Shown here piece after piece: positions 12,561 to 20,948 of a DNA stretch of 40,716 nt. The stretch lies in the IMG/VR virus record IMGVR_UViG_3300046804_003306, positions 1 through 40,716 of that record; one strand, written 5' to 3'. Numbering within the stretch: the stretch's first letter is position 1; the number at the start of each line of letters is the position of its first letter. The position numbers and the translations under genes were made by a program. This DNA comes from a virus. The notes beneath the pieces were generated by a model, which saw only the letters and a program-made list of their open reading frames with translations, ran no database searches and had not been told where the DNA came from.

Positions 12561-14855
12561 ATGCTTGAATCATCCCCAGAAATTGACAAAATCATCGCAG
12601 CCGCAACAGCAATTGCCGTGGCTAAAAATCACCAGTACAGCACACTGGAGCATTTGGCATTGGCCATGGTTCAAGACGAAGCATTTGGACAATTTTGTAA
12701 AGACTATGGCGCCGATGTTGATGCACTGGCTGCTGACTTAGACAAATTTTTAACTGACCAAACACAGGTTCTATTAGACAAAAATAAAACTGGTACTCCT
12801 AGAAAAACAAGAACACTGGAGCGTGTGTTTAATCGCGCATTTACACAGGTTCTGTTTAGCGGTAGAAACAATCTACAAGTAATTGATTTGTTTTTAAGCG
12901 TAATGGACGAAGAAGCCAGTCATGCTTCGTATTTCTTTAAAAAATACGGATTTGAAAAAGACAAAGTTGTAACTTATTGGAATAAAACATTCAGCAAAAC
13001 CAGTAAAAAGAAATCCGGTAATCAAGTTGATGCTATCTTGAATGAATACTGCACTAACTTAAATGTCAAAGCAGAAAAGAATGAAATTGATCCTGTAATT
13101 GGCCGTGAAACAGAAATTCAAGAAATTGTAGAAGTTTTGGCCAAGAGAAATAAAAGCAACATTCTAATGGTAGGCGATCCCGGCGTAGGTAAAACTGCTA
13201 TTGCCGAAGGCCTAGCTAGAAAGATTGTTGAACAGGAAGTGCCAGAATATTTGTTAGAGCATGTTGTTTATAATTTAGATATCGGCAGTTTGTTGGCTGG
13301 TAGTAAGTATCGCGGCGAATTTGAGGAAAAGTTTAAAGATGTAATGAAAGCTCTGGCCTTAAAAGGCAAGTGTATTTTGTTTATTGATGAAGCGCATACT
13401 ATGCGTGGTGCTGGTTCAGGCAGTAACAGCAGTCTTGATTTCAGTAACATGATTAAACCTGCACTGACAAAAGGTAATATTAAAGTAATTGCCAGCACTA
13501 CTTGGGAAGAATACAGCCAAAGCTTTGAAAAAGATCGCGCACTGATGCGTCGCTTTTATAGAATGACTGTGGAAGAACCTACACCCACTATTGCCAAAGA
13601 TATTCTTCATGGACTTAAGGAATATTTTGAAGAATTCCATAATGGCACTGTCAGTGACGAAGCCATTGAAGCCGCAGTAGATCTAAGTGTTAGATACCAA
13701 ACAGATAAAAGACTGCCTGATAAAGCAATTGATTTGATTGATGCTAGTATGGCAAGATTAAAAATTGCTTCCGCAAACTTTGTACTACGCAAGAGTCACA
13801 TTATTGATAGTCTCAGCAAGTTTACTAAGATTCCTGTTCATCAATTAGATAATGAAACTACTAAGAACTTAGAAAATCTCGAACCTAATATCAAATCGAG
13901 ACTGTTTGGTCAAGATACTGCTGTTGAAAATGTATTAGATAAAATTTATGTAAGCCGAGCAGGTTTGAAAGCACTCAACAAACCTGTAGGTTCGTTCCTG
14001 TTCCTGGGTCCAACAGGCACAGGTAAAACAGAACTGGCAAAATTATTGGCTGAAAATCTCGGGATGAAACTACTTAGATATGATATGAGTGAATACCAAG
14101 AGAAACATTCGGTTGCAAAACTGATTGGAGCTCCCCCCGGGTATGTAGGCTATGATGATGGTAATCTTGGAGGCGGTCTGCTTATCAGCGAAGTTGAAAA
14201 GAATCCTAATTGTATTATCCTATTTGATGAAATTGAAAAAGCACATCCAGATGTCAGTAATCTTCTGCTAAGTTTAATGGACGAAGGCATTGTTACCAGC
14301 AGTAATGGAAAGAAAGCCGACTGTAGAAACAGTATTGTTATCTTAACTAGTAACCTTGGTGCTCAAGACAATGAGCGCAACAGTATTGGCTTTACTAGCC
14401 TGGACAGAGAAGGCGAAGATGACAAGGCTGTTAAAGACTTCTTTAAACCTGAATTCCGTAATCGTTTAGATGGTGTTGTCAAGTTCAATAAACTCAGCAA
14501 ACAACATATTGAACGAATTGTGGACAAGTTTATTAAAGAAATTAACGACTTACTCAGTGACAAACACATCAGTATTAGAGTAAGGCCAGCGGCCATTGAT
14601 GAAATTATTGACAAGGGCTACGACAATAAAATGGGCGCACGACCCTTGTCCCGTAAGATCAATGAATTGATAAAAACTCCTTTAAGTAAAAAGATACTTT
14701 TTGAAAATCTACAAAACTGCACAGTAGACATTGATTATGTTGACGGTGAGTTTGATTTTAATGTTAGGGAAAATGAGTATATTCTTTATCCTACTAACAA
14801 AGCTATAGATGAAAATGGATATGTTGTCTTGGACGAAGTTAACGCCAACCTGTAA
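12561..14855 (+). CDS. ClpA-like AAA+ unfoldase, 764 aa
   Basis: An N-domain (about 1-150) with the Clp-N opening (TAIAVAKNHQYSTLEHLALA), then two AAA+ modules. D1 has Walker A GDPGVGKT (205-212) and Walker B ILFIDEAHTM; D2 has GPTGTGKT (483-490) and IILFDEIEKAHPD. There is no ClpB-type middle coiled coil, and length (ClpA is about 758) and the end MGARPLSRKINELIKTPLSK fit ClpA. In the segment before FFKPEFRNRL the tripeptide IGF (609-611) stands where ClpA carries its ClpP-docking IGL, so it may load host ClpP. ClpA unfolds proteins with ATP in the cytoplasm. Encoded next to DnaJ, it could remodel host factors or virion assemblies. Confidence 0.85.
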   Translation: MLESSPEIDKIIAAATAIAVAKNHQYSTLEHLALAMVQDEAFGQFCKDYGADVDALAADLDKFLTDQTQVLLDKNKTGTPRKTRTLERVFNRAFTQVLFSGRNNLQVIDLFLSVMDEEASHASYFFKKYGFEKDKVVTYWNKTFSKTSKKKSGNQVDAILNEYCTNLNVKAEKNEIDPVIGRETEIQEIVEVLAKRNKSNILMVGDPGVGKTAIAEGLARKIVEQEVPEYLLEHVVYNLDIGSLLAGSKYRGEFEEKFKDVMKALALKGKCILFIDEAHTMRGAGSGSNSSLDFSNMIKPALTKGNIKVIASTTWEEYSQSFEKDRALMRRFYRMTVEEPTPTIAKDILHGLKEYFEEFHNGTVSDEAIEAAVDLSVRYQTDKRLPDKAIDLIDASMARLKIASANFVLRKSHIIDSLSKFTKIPVHQLDNETTKNLENLEPNIKSRLFGQDTAVENVLDKIYVSRAGLKALNKPVGSFLFLGPTGTGKTELAKLLAENLGMKLLRYDMSEYQEKHSVAKLIGAPPGYVGYDDGNLGGGLLISEVEKNPNCIILFDEIEKAHPDVSNLLLSLMDEGIVTSSNGKKADCRNSIVILTSNLGAQDNERNSIGFTSLDREGEDDKAVKDFFKPEFRNRLDGVVKFNKLSKQHIERIVDKFIKEINDLLSDKHISIRVRPAAIDEIIDKGYDNKMGARPLSRKINELIKTPLSKKILFENLQNCTVDIDYVDGEFDFNVRENEYILYPTNKAIDENGYVVLDEVNANL

Positions 14856-14868
14856 GGTTAGGGATACA

Positions 14869-15552
14869 GTGAAACTGTTTTACGGCCAGTACTTGTACAA
14901 GGCTGTGCTGCGTATTCCATTGGCTGGCGTAATTAGACAGGATAAAAATAGCAAGCTAAGTATCGAATCGTTGGTAGACATAAGAAAAACAAATTATCAA
15001 AAATTTAATTTTCATTCAAGTTGGATCTCAAGAAGCACCATTGAGCGTAAAAGTCAGTATGCAGAAGTAGATATTGATCAATTAAAATATTGGCAACAAG
15101 CGTTTGTAGACCATAAAGATCAAATTAAACACAGAATTGAAGAACCCTGGATTCAGGTTTATGGCAATGATGAGCAGTTAATGTTTGATTTAATTAAACA
15201 CAATAAAAATTGTTTAATGGAATTTTATAGACCAAAAAATGATGATTCTAGACAAATTTTACAATCAAATCAAATTATTGTTAAAAAACCAACAGACTAT
15301 CTATATAAAATTTATCTTAAAGAAGGATATGATTTATCAACAGATTTGAGAAATAGTCTTGCACAGTATTTTGATAGTTTGGGTGACGATGTTAAACTTA
15401 CAAAATCTGTGTATCATAATTTGTTTATTAGAAAACTTTGGTTTACAGGTGGATATTTTTATTCCAAAGATGATAAAATAGCAACATTTTTAAGCCTAAT
15501 GGCTCCGGGATTTATTTCAGGAATTTTTCCGTTGGTTTACCAGCCTTCATAA
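14869..15552 (+). CDS. Hypothetical protein, 227 aa
   Basis: I start at the GTG at 14869, which follows AGGG and gives MKLFYGQYLYKAVLRIPLAG; a longer frame from 14809 would overlap the ClpA-like gene. The protein is rich in Tyr, Lys, Asp and Ile with no recognisable motif; the codon choice is more AT-rich than its neighbours (many AAA, ATT, TTA). The N-terminal FYGQYLYK segment resembles an exposed beta-strand start. No family or function is recognised. Confidence 0.55.
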   Translation: MKLFYGQYLYKAVLRIPLAGVIRQDKNSKLSIESLVDIRKTNYQKFNFHSSWISRSTIERKSQYAEVDIDQLKYWQQAFVDHKDQIKHRIEEPWIQVYGNDEQLMFDLIKHNKNCLMEFYRPKNDDSRQILQSNQIIVKKPTDYLYKIYLKEGYDLSTDLRNSLAQYFDSLGDDVKLTKSVYHNLFIRKLWFTGGYFYSKDDKIATFLSLMAPGFISGIFPLVYQPS

Positions 15553-15555
15553 ATA
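15548..15555 (+). promoter_or_regulatory. T4-like late promoter box
   Basis: CATAAATA, 7/8 to consensus, overlapping the stop of the previous gene. Start near 15561, then a 19-base leader with CCAAGGACA before the ATG at 15580. Confidence 0.6.
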
Positions 15556-15579
15556 TCCATATAATCCAAGGACAGCACT

Positions 15580-15744
15580 ATGGCTAAAATTCAAGAACAA
15601 AATATTGTGATTACTGTCAGCAAACTAGTCAAAAACGACGAAGAAGATAAAATGACAATCACACAGGATGTGGCAGATGCACTGGCATCTGTAGCAGAAG
15701 AATTACTTGGCAACGGTGTTGTTGTCGAAGTTAATATAGCTTAA
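15580..15744 (+). CDS. Small acidic protein, 54 aa
   Basis: ATG at 15580 with AAGGAC at good spacing, directly behind a late-promoter box. The product begins MAKIQEQNIVITVSKLV and ends VVVEVNIA: a beta strand, an acidic turn (KNDEEDKM), a helix (QDVADALASVAEELLG) and a final strand, a compact beta-alpha-beta mini-protein. No family is recognised, but the signals around it are among the clearest in the window. Confidence 0.65.
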   Translation: MAKIQEQNIVITVSKLVKNDEEDKMTITQDVADALASVAEELLGNGVVVEVNIA

Positions 15745-15767
15745 TCAACTACTTAAGAAAGAAACTC

Positions 15768-16703
15768 ATGAGCGATTCAAACAAAAAAGTCGAAGCAAAA
15801 GAAATCACTGGCAAAGCAACTGCAACGCCAGTGCCCAAGCTGACCAAAGCAATTATGCCAGTTCCTGACTTGGCTAAAACTGCACCACAGATGCCACAGG
15901 GTAATCAATTTGATTTTAGCAAAGTTCATGTACACTTTGCTGTTCCTTGTTATGGCGGCATGGTCAGTGAACCAACTATGACCAGCTTTTTGCGTTTTAC
16001 ACTGTTAGCGCAGAGAGTAGGCCTTAACTGGAGTTTGGACACCATGGTCAATGAATCATTGGTTACACGAGCAAGAAATAACTTGTGCGCCAAGATGATG
16101 ACCAACGATGCTGCCACTCACTTTATGTTTATTGACGCAGACATTCGTTTTGAACCAGATGCTATTTTTGGTATGATTGCCGCAGACAAGGATGTTATTG
16201 GCGGACTATATCCTAAGAAAAGCCTGCCCATTGACTATGTTATTAACTTAAAAAACGGCGGCCGCATTGAGGGTCCTATCTTCCAAGTAGATACACAAGG
16301 TACAGGTTTCTTGTTGTTTAGAAAGAGTGTTTACCAACAGTTGATCAAAGCACATCCAGAGTGCAAGTATGTGGACGATATTGGACTAGGCAAGCAGTAT
16401 GAGCCTTTCATGTACAGTATTTTTGACACGGTAATTGACGAGCGCGGTCACTACTTGAGCGAAGACTGGACATTCTGCCGTCGTTGGCAAGCATTAGGTG
16501 GAGATATTTGGGCCGATAGTCGTGTACTGTTGAACCACATTGGACACTATGAATTCAAGGGCGACTTGGCTGCACTGGAACGCAAAGGATTGAAGCGTGT
16601 TGATGCTAATAGCGAAGAAGGCAAAGCCGCAATTGAAGCACAAAAGGCAGCGGCTGCTGCTGCTTTAGCAGCAGCTAAAGAAACTGCCAATGAGTCAGTA
16701 TAA
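15768..16703 (+). CDS. GT2/GT-A-like glycosyltransferase
   Basis: After a polar N-terminal tail (1-50), the domain starts with VHVHFAVPCYGGMVSEPTM, then VNESLVTRARNNLCAKM and FMFIDADIRFEPDAI, where D123-x-D125 is the DxD metal/nucleotide-sugar motif. IGGLYPKK and DTQGTGFLLFRKSVY follow, then SEDWTFCRRWQALGG with the acidic base region near the end. This is the pattern of phage and bacterial GT-A transferases that add sugars to protein, DNA or polysaccharide. The C-terminus is an Ala-rich helical tail. The acceptor is unknown; DNA or capsid glycosylation are both possible in T4-like phages. The stop overlaps the next gene. Confidence 0.75.
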   Translation: MSDSNKKVEAKEITGKATATPVPKLTKAIMPVPDLAKTAPQMPQGNQFDFSKVHVHFAVPCYGGMVSEPTMTSFLRFTLLAQRVGLNWSLDTMVNESLVTRARNNLCAKMMTNDAATHFMFIDADIRFEPDAIFGMIAADKDVIGGLYPKKSLPIDYVINLKNGGRIEGPIFQVDTQGTGFLLFRKSVYQQLIKAHPECKYVDDIGLGKQYEPFMYSIFDTVIDERGHYLSEDWTFCRRWQALGGDIWADSRVLLNHIGHYEFKGDLAALERKGLKRVDANSEEGKAAIEAQKAAAAAALAAAKETANESV

Positions 16704-17136
16704 AGAAACACTTAAGTTTCGCATCGGTCTAAGCGGTACTTTTTGGAATAAAGTACCGCTTTTTTCTATTAGAATTGATGGAATAGAGTTAATTGCAGGC
16801 TTTGTATCTACTAAAGAAACTGCATATTATCAATTTGCGGCTGATTTAGAAGAAGACAAACAACATTTATTGGAAATAAGGCTCGAAAATAAAACAGACA
16901 GCGATACTGTACTAAGTGAAGATAATAAAACAATCATAAAGGATATGTTACTTAACATAGACAGTATAGAAATTGATGAAACAGAGTTAGAAGGATTAAA
17001 GTGGTCAATTAGCGAATTTGTGGCTGATGATCCTAATAAACCTGTTCTGAAAAACTGCATTAACTTAGGGTGGAATGGTAGTTATAAATTAGAATTTTCA
17101 AGTCCGTTTTACCTTTGGCTATTAGAAAACATGTAA
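16690..17136 (+). CDS. Beta-rich hypothetical protein, CBM-like, 148 aa
   Basis: Overlaps the glycosyltransferase gene by 14 bases. Alternating hydrophobic strands (PLFSIRIDGIELIAGFVS, YYQFAADLEEDKQHLLEIRL) and an acidic loop resemble small carbohydrate-binding or Ig-like domains that bind through calcium; the gene at 20629-20919 has a similar look. Position after a glycosyltransferase is suggestive but no more. A shorter AT-rich tail ends LWLLENM. Confidence 0.5.
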   Translation: MSQYKETLKFRIGLSGTFWNKVPLFSIRIDGIELIAGFVSTKETAYYQFAADLEEDKQHLLEIRLENKTDSDTVLSEDNKTIIKDMLLNIDSIEIDETELEGLKWSISEFVADDPNKPVLKNCINLGWNGSYKLEFSSPFYLWLLENM

Positions 17137-17137
17137 A

Positions 17138-17145
17138 GCTAAATA
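17138..17145 (+). promoter_or_regulatory. T4-like late promoter box
   Basis: GCTAAATA two bases after the stop of the previous gene; predicted start near 17151 and a short leader without an obvious ribosome site before ATG 17167. It would head the block of giant modular genes. Confidence 0.55.
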
Positions 17146-17166
17146 CTGTATTAGAATTAGTACAGT

Positions 17167-19551
17167 ATGTTTGCACACGAATTATACGAACAAAATAAAC
17201 CCCGTGTTGTTGTCACTTACCCAGGGCGTTTTCAGCCCTTTCACCAAGGACACGCAGGGGTTTTTGCACAACTGCAAAAGAAGTTCGGCGCCGAGAATGT
17301 TTTTGTTTTAACCAGCAATGATACTAGCTCAGCTAAAAGCCCGTTTAACTTTTCCGACAAATATCAGCTTATTACAGCAGCAGGAGTGCCCGGCAATCAT
17401 ATCATTGAAACAAATAAAATGTATGCGTTGCCCGAAGCGTTTGATCCTGTCAAAACAATTTTTGTCACGGCCGTGGGCGCACCAGATGCTGACAGACTAA
17501 ATCCAGACACAGTTACAAAACGAGATCAAAAAGACAAAGACGGTAACATAGTCAAACCTGCAGGCAGTCCCAGCTACTATAAAGTATGGAATGGTGTTAA
17601 AGACGCAGTGACCGCAGACAAACACGGTTATGTAGTTGTAATACCCGAAATTAAAAAATCAATCAAAATCAAAGGCAAGAACTATGATGTTAGCCATGGT
17701 ACAGAATGTAGAATGCTTTGGAATCATATTAGAAAAAATGCCAAGGCTAGACAAGAATTTCTCGGTCAGATGTATGCAAGACCCAGTGCAGAAATTGCTG
17801 CTATCTATGACAAAATTCCCGAAACTGCCAAAGAAGATATACTGCCCGACAATGCCAGCACTACTAGCCCCATTCACGGTAACATAAATGAAATGGGCGG
17901 CGTGGGTGTTATAGCCAGTAAACGACAAGCTAAAGATCCAAGATACAGCATGAGTCTTACAAGAGATGTAAGGCCTGGCGCAGTACAAAAAAGTCTAAGA
18001 GCTCTTAGACTGGCCGAAGATGACAGCGACAACCAAATTGCCCTAGCTGCATTAGACTTTTATAAACATCAAGTTGGATCCGTAGAGCCTGAAAAAGTCG
18101 AAAACTATAACGACAAAGCAAAGCAGTTGCTGGCCAAAGCAGACCCCAGCATTAAGGCACAGGTATTAGATGCACTTAAAAAGGGCAAGGAAAATCCTTA
18201 TCTTCAAGGCGGTATCATTACCACAGTAGCATCATTAATAGCAGGTGGTGTTATTGCAAGTGCTCAACACATGCAGTTAAATCCAACACAAACTAATATT
18301 TTGTTGCAGGCCATTATGAATACCATAGTGCCCACTCTAATATCTAAAATTAATGGTAAGAGTTGGTTAGACACTATCAAGTATACCTTGGCCAGTGCTG
18401 GTATAGGCACAGGCATAGCCGCAGTAGTTGAACAAGTGCCGCCCGTGGCAGGCAGAATACCAATGTTTACTCCGCCTGGTATTAAATCACCGCAACAACA
18501 AGCAGCAGCCCAGTTAGGTTATGGCGAGGAAGAAGAACTACAAGAAAAGTGGACTAAGAAATATAAGAAAAGCATCAACTGTAGTAATCCCAAAGGCTTT
18601 AGCCAAAAGGCGCACTGTGCTGGCCGTCGTGCAAGACAAGCAGGCAAAAAAACTAAAAGTCACAGTATCAGTGAAAACCTAGGTGATTTTGAAATACATA
18701 ATTATAAAAAACTAGACAATGTGCTAGTTAAATTGTGTGAAATGGTTATACAAGGACAACAGTCCGGCAAAGACTATGGTATGGTAGCAGCTTGTGTAAT
18801 CGATCCCGATGACAACATTGTGTTTGGTATCAATGTACCAGGTCAAGATGGTAAACGCATTCATGCAGAACACGATGCAATGGATCGTTATACCAGCAAG
18901 TATGGTACTATACCAGATGGTAGTATTATTGTTACTACTCTAAGTCCTTGCAGTGAACCAATGAGTGAACGAGATGGTGCCAGTTGTACAGATTTAATTA
19001 ATCAAACAGATTGCCACAAAGTCTATGCAGGCTATAGAGATCTTAGTCAGGAATATAGTTTTAAAACTTGGCATTTAGAAATTACAAGAAATAATAAAAT
19101 TCAAGCACTCTGCAAAAAATTTGCAGATACTTTCCTTGACAAGATAACTGAAGACCAAGACACTAGCATCACTGCTGAAGAAATGGAAGACATGATTGAA
19201 AAGTTTTTGCCCTTAGCAGCCAAAGAACTAGCTATAGAAAAACTGCCACACGTTATACTACAAAAAGAATTAACACCACACGACGGACAAGCAACTTTTG
19301 GCCGTTTTGTTGATAAAGAAGAACGCATTTATTTGGGCATAGCCAATAGACATCCTGTAGACATACTGCGTACATTGGCTCATGAATTGGTACACTTCAA
19401 ACAATTTTTAAATGGCGAAATGTATCACGGTGCTGGAGATACAGGCAGTCCAATCGAAAATGAAGCTAATGCAGTAGCAGGCGTGATCATGCGTCACTTT
19501 AATAAAAAATATCCCGATGCTATTAAAAGCAAGCCATTGGAGTTACAATGA
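17167..19551 (+). CDS. Five-part fusion: nucleotidyltransferase, membrane-like, basic module, deaminase-like, metallopeptidase-like
   Basis: 794 residues. Residues 1-200: HIGH nucleotidyltransferase of the NadM/NMNAT type (GRFQPFHQGH at 20-29; SHGTECRMLWN near 177-187). About 345-430: two hydrophobic stretches (ITTVASLIAGGVIA; TLASAGIGTGIAAVV). About 455-505: a basic Cys module (SINCSNPKGFSQKAHCAGRR, then RQAGKKTK). About 518-628: deaminase-like, with HAEHDAMD (H567) and SPCSEPM then SCTDLI, the RibD-like zinc pattern. About 690-790: zincin, LAHELVHFKQ (H739, E740, H743) and ENEANAVAG with a likely third ligand. No family with this whole order is known to me. It starts behind a late promoter, so it is probably a virion-packaged multi-enzyme, comparable in idea to T4 Alt. 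Confidence 0.75.
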   Translation: MFAHELYEQNKPRVVVTYPGRFQPFHQGHAGVFAQLQKKFGAENVFVLTSNDTSSAKSPFNFSDKYQLITAAGVPGNHIIETNKMYALPEAFDPVKTIFVTAVGAPDADRLNPDTVTKRDQKDKDGNIVKPAGSPSYYKVWNGVKDAVTADKHGYVVVIPEIKKSIKIKGKNYDVSHGTECRMLWNHIRKNAKARQEFLGQMYARPSAEIAAIYDKIPETAKEDILPDNASTTSPIHGNINEMGGVGVIASKRQAKDPRYSMSLTRDVRPGAVQKSLRALRLAEDDSDNQIALAALDFYKHQVGSVEPEKVENYNDKAKQLLAKADPSIKAQVLDALKKGKENPYLQGGIITTVASLIAGGVIASAQHMQLNPTQTNILLQAIMNTIVPTLISKINGKSWLDTIKYTLASAGIGTGIAAVVEQVPPVAGRIPMFTPPGIKSPQQQAAAQLGYGEEEELQEKWTKKYKKSINCSNPKGFSQKAHCAGRRARQAGKKTKSHSISENLGDFEIHNYKKLDNVLVKLCEMVIQGQQSGKDYGMVAACVIDPDDNIVFGINVPGQDGKRIHAEHDAMDRYTSKYGTIPDGSIIVTTLSPCSEPMSERDGASCTDLINQTDCHKVYAGYRDLSQEYSFKTWHLEITRNNKIQALCKKFADTFLDKITEDQDTSITAEEMEDMIEKFLPLAAKELAIEKLPHVILQKELTPHDGQATFGRFVDKEERIYLGIANRHPVDILRTLAHELVHFKQFLNGEMYHGAGDTGSPIENEANAVAGVIMRHFNKKYPDAIKSKPLELQ

Positions 19552-20648
19552 GAGCCAGTGAATTTGTTAGAGTTCAACCACAGGGTACACTGACTATATT
19601 TGATATAGACGATACGCTGTTGCATACTACAGCAAAAATCCGTGTGGTAAAAGACGGCAAAATTGTTAAAGAATTAACCAATCAACAGTTCAACAATTAC
19701 AAGTTAGAACCAGGCGAACAATTTGACTTCAGTGAATTTGAAGATGCAGAAAAGTTTTCAAGAGAAAGCACACCAATCAAACCAATGATTCGCGAGTTAA
19801 AGGCGATACTGGCTTATACTCGTGGCCGTGTTATCATGTTGACAGCAAGAGCAGACTTTGATGACCGCGATACTTTTTTAGATACTTTTAAACGACTGGG
19901 CATTGATATGAGCCGTGTGCATGTGCATCGTGCTGGTAACTTACCAGGCAATAGCAATCCTGCTTACAAAAAGGCAGTTTGGGTTCGCAGATACTTGGAC
20001 ACAGGTAAGTATCGTCAAGTAAGTTTGTACGATGACAGCATGACTAATCTTCGTGTGTTCAAAGAGTTGGCAGCAGAATATCCCGATGTTAAGTTTAATG
20101 CTTATTACATAGGATCAAAAGGTTCAGCTACAGAAGTAGAAGAAGATTGGCATCCCAATGATACTCCACCTGGACCTGAATTTAAGCCCACAATGCCTGC
20201 GGGCACTGTAAGGGTAGATGTTAGTGATGTATATGACTGGTATAAACTAGGACAACATATCAGCAACCTTAAAGGTTTAGGACATCATGATTTTGGACAG
20301 GGACCTCCCAGCACTATCTTTAGTTTTGGTAGTGAGGACGAAGAACACAAGTATATTAAAGACTTAGAAAAAACTGGACTTACTACAACAGATATAGATC
20401 CCGTTGATCCTAAACAACCCAAGGGTATGCCCCGTCAAAAAGTAGATCCTACTTACAATGTTGGAGAAAACTTTGCAGATGGTAAAAATCCAGGACGCAA
20501 GGGATTAAGCCAAAGAGTTGGCATTCCTAAAGGTGCTTCAATTGCACAATTAGAAAAATTAAAATCATCATCTGGGGAAAAAGGTCGCATGGCACGGTGG
20601 CAGTTAAATATGCGTAGAGGTAAGAAACGTGCAGGATCTAAGAATTGA
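19548..20648 (+). CDS. HAD phosphatase with basic C-terminal module, 366 aa
   Basis: Overlaps the fusion gene (ATGA). The N-terminal half is a HAD domain: TIFDIDDTLL (motif I, two aspartates), VIMLTAR (motif II), a lysine region YKKAVWVRR, and SLYDDSM (motif IV). This is close to the 3'-phosphatase part of polynucleotide kinase and related enzymes. Residues about 220-290 form a second conserved-looking region (WYKLGQHIS, FGQGPPSTIFSFGSEDEEHK). The C-terminus is basic (GRKGLSQRVGIPKGAS, then MRRGKKRAGSKN), like the basic ends in the other proteins of this block. Probably nucleotide or nucleic-acid phosphatase; possibly packaged in the head. The basic end suggests DNA contact. Confidence 0.7.
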   Translation: MRASEFVRVQPQGTLTIFDIDDTLLHTTAKIRVVKDGKIVKELTNQQFNNYKLEPGEQFDFSEFEDAEKFSRESTPIKPMIRELKAILAYTRGRVIMLTARADFDDRDTFLDTFKRLGIDMSRVHVHRAGNLPGNSNPAYKKAVWVRRYLDTGKYRQVSLYDDSMTNLRVFKELAAEYPDVKFNAYYIGSKGSATEVEEDWHPNDTPPGPEFKPTMPAGTVRVDVSDVYDWYKLGQHISNLKGLGHHDFGQGPPSTIFSFGSEDEEHKYIKDLEKTGLTTTDIDPVDPKQPKGMPRQKVDPTYNVGENFADGKNPGRKGLSQRVGIPKGASIAQLEKLKSSSGEKGRMARWQLNMRRGKKRAGSKN

Positions 20649-20919
20649 AGTTGATGTTTTATGCGACTGGCGGTCTGAACCACCCGCATATCGACTTTAT
20701 ATAAACAACGAATTATTTACTGAGCGAACGTACATATGGGGTAATCCCAACCAATGGGTAAGAGAAATATTGGTAGCAGAATTGGCGCCCGGAACACACA
20801 CAATTAAAGTAGAACCAGTAATAAATCAAGATCCTCAATTTGTTCATACTTTTATCCTGGCAAATTTTTCTGTCAACAACAAGCTTCAACATTTAGAAAA
20901 TGGTAAGTTTACAGTCTAA
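20629..20919 (+). CDS. Beta-rich hypothetical protein, CBM/Ig-like, 96 aa
   Basis: Starts at GTG 20629, overlapping the HAD gene by 20 bases, with AGAGG seven bases upstream. Strand pattern RIEVDVLCDW, AYRLYINNELFTERTYIW, REILVAELAPGTHTIKVEPV fits a small beta sandwich such as a Ca-dependent xylan-binding-like or Ig domain. No cysteine pair, no signal. It might decorate the capsid or tail, but this is only by fold impression. Confidence 0.5.
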   Translation: MQDLRIEVDVLCDWRSEPPAYRLYINNELFTERTYIWGNPNQWVREILVAELAPGTHTIKVEPVINQDPQFVHTFILANFSVNNKLQHLENGKFTV

Positions 20920-20927
20920 ACTAAATA
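20920..20927 (+). promoter_or_regulatory. T4-like late promoter box
   Basis: ACTAAATA, directly after the previous stop; start near 20933 and a 16-base leader containing CCGGGA before the ATG at 20949. Confidence 0.55.
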
Positions 20928-20948
20928 TACAATATCCGGGATATTATT

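Noticed and set aside
14809-14868. Longer N-terminus for the 14869 gene
   Set aside because: It overlaps the ClpA-like C-terminus; the GTG at 14869 has a ribosome site and avoids the overlap.
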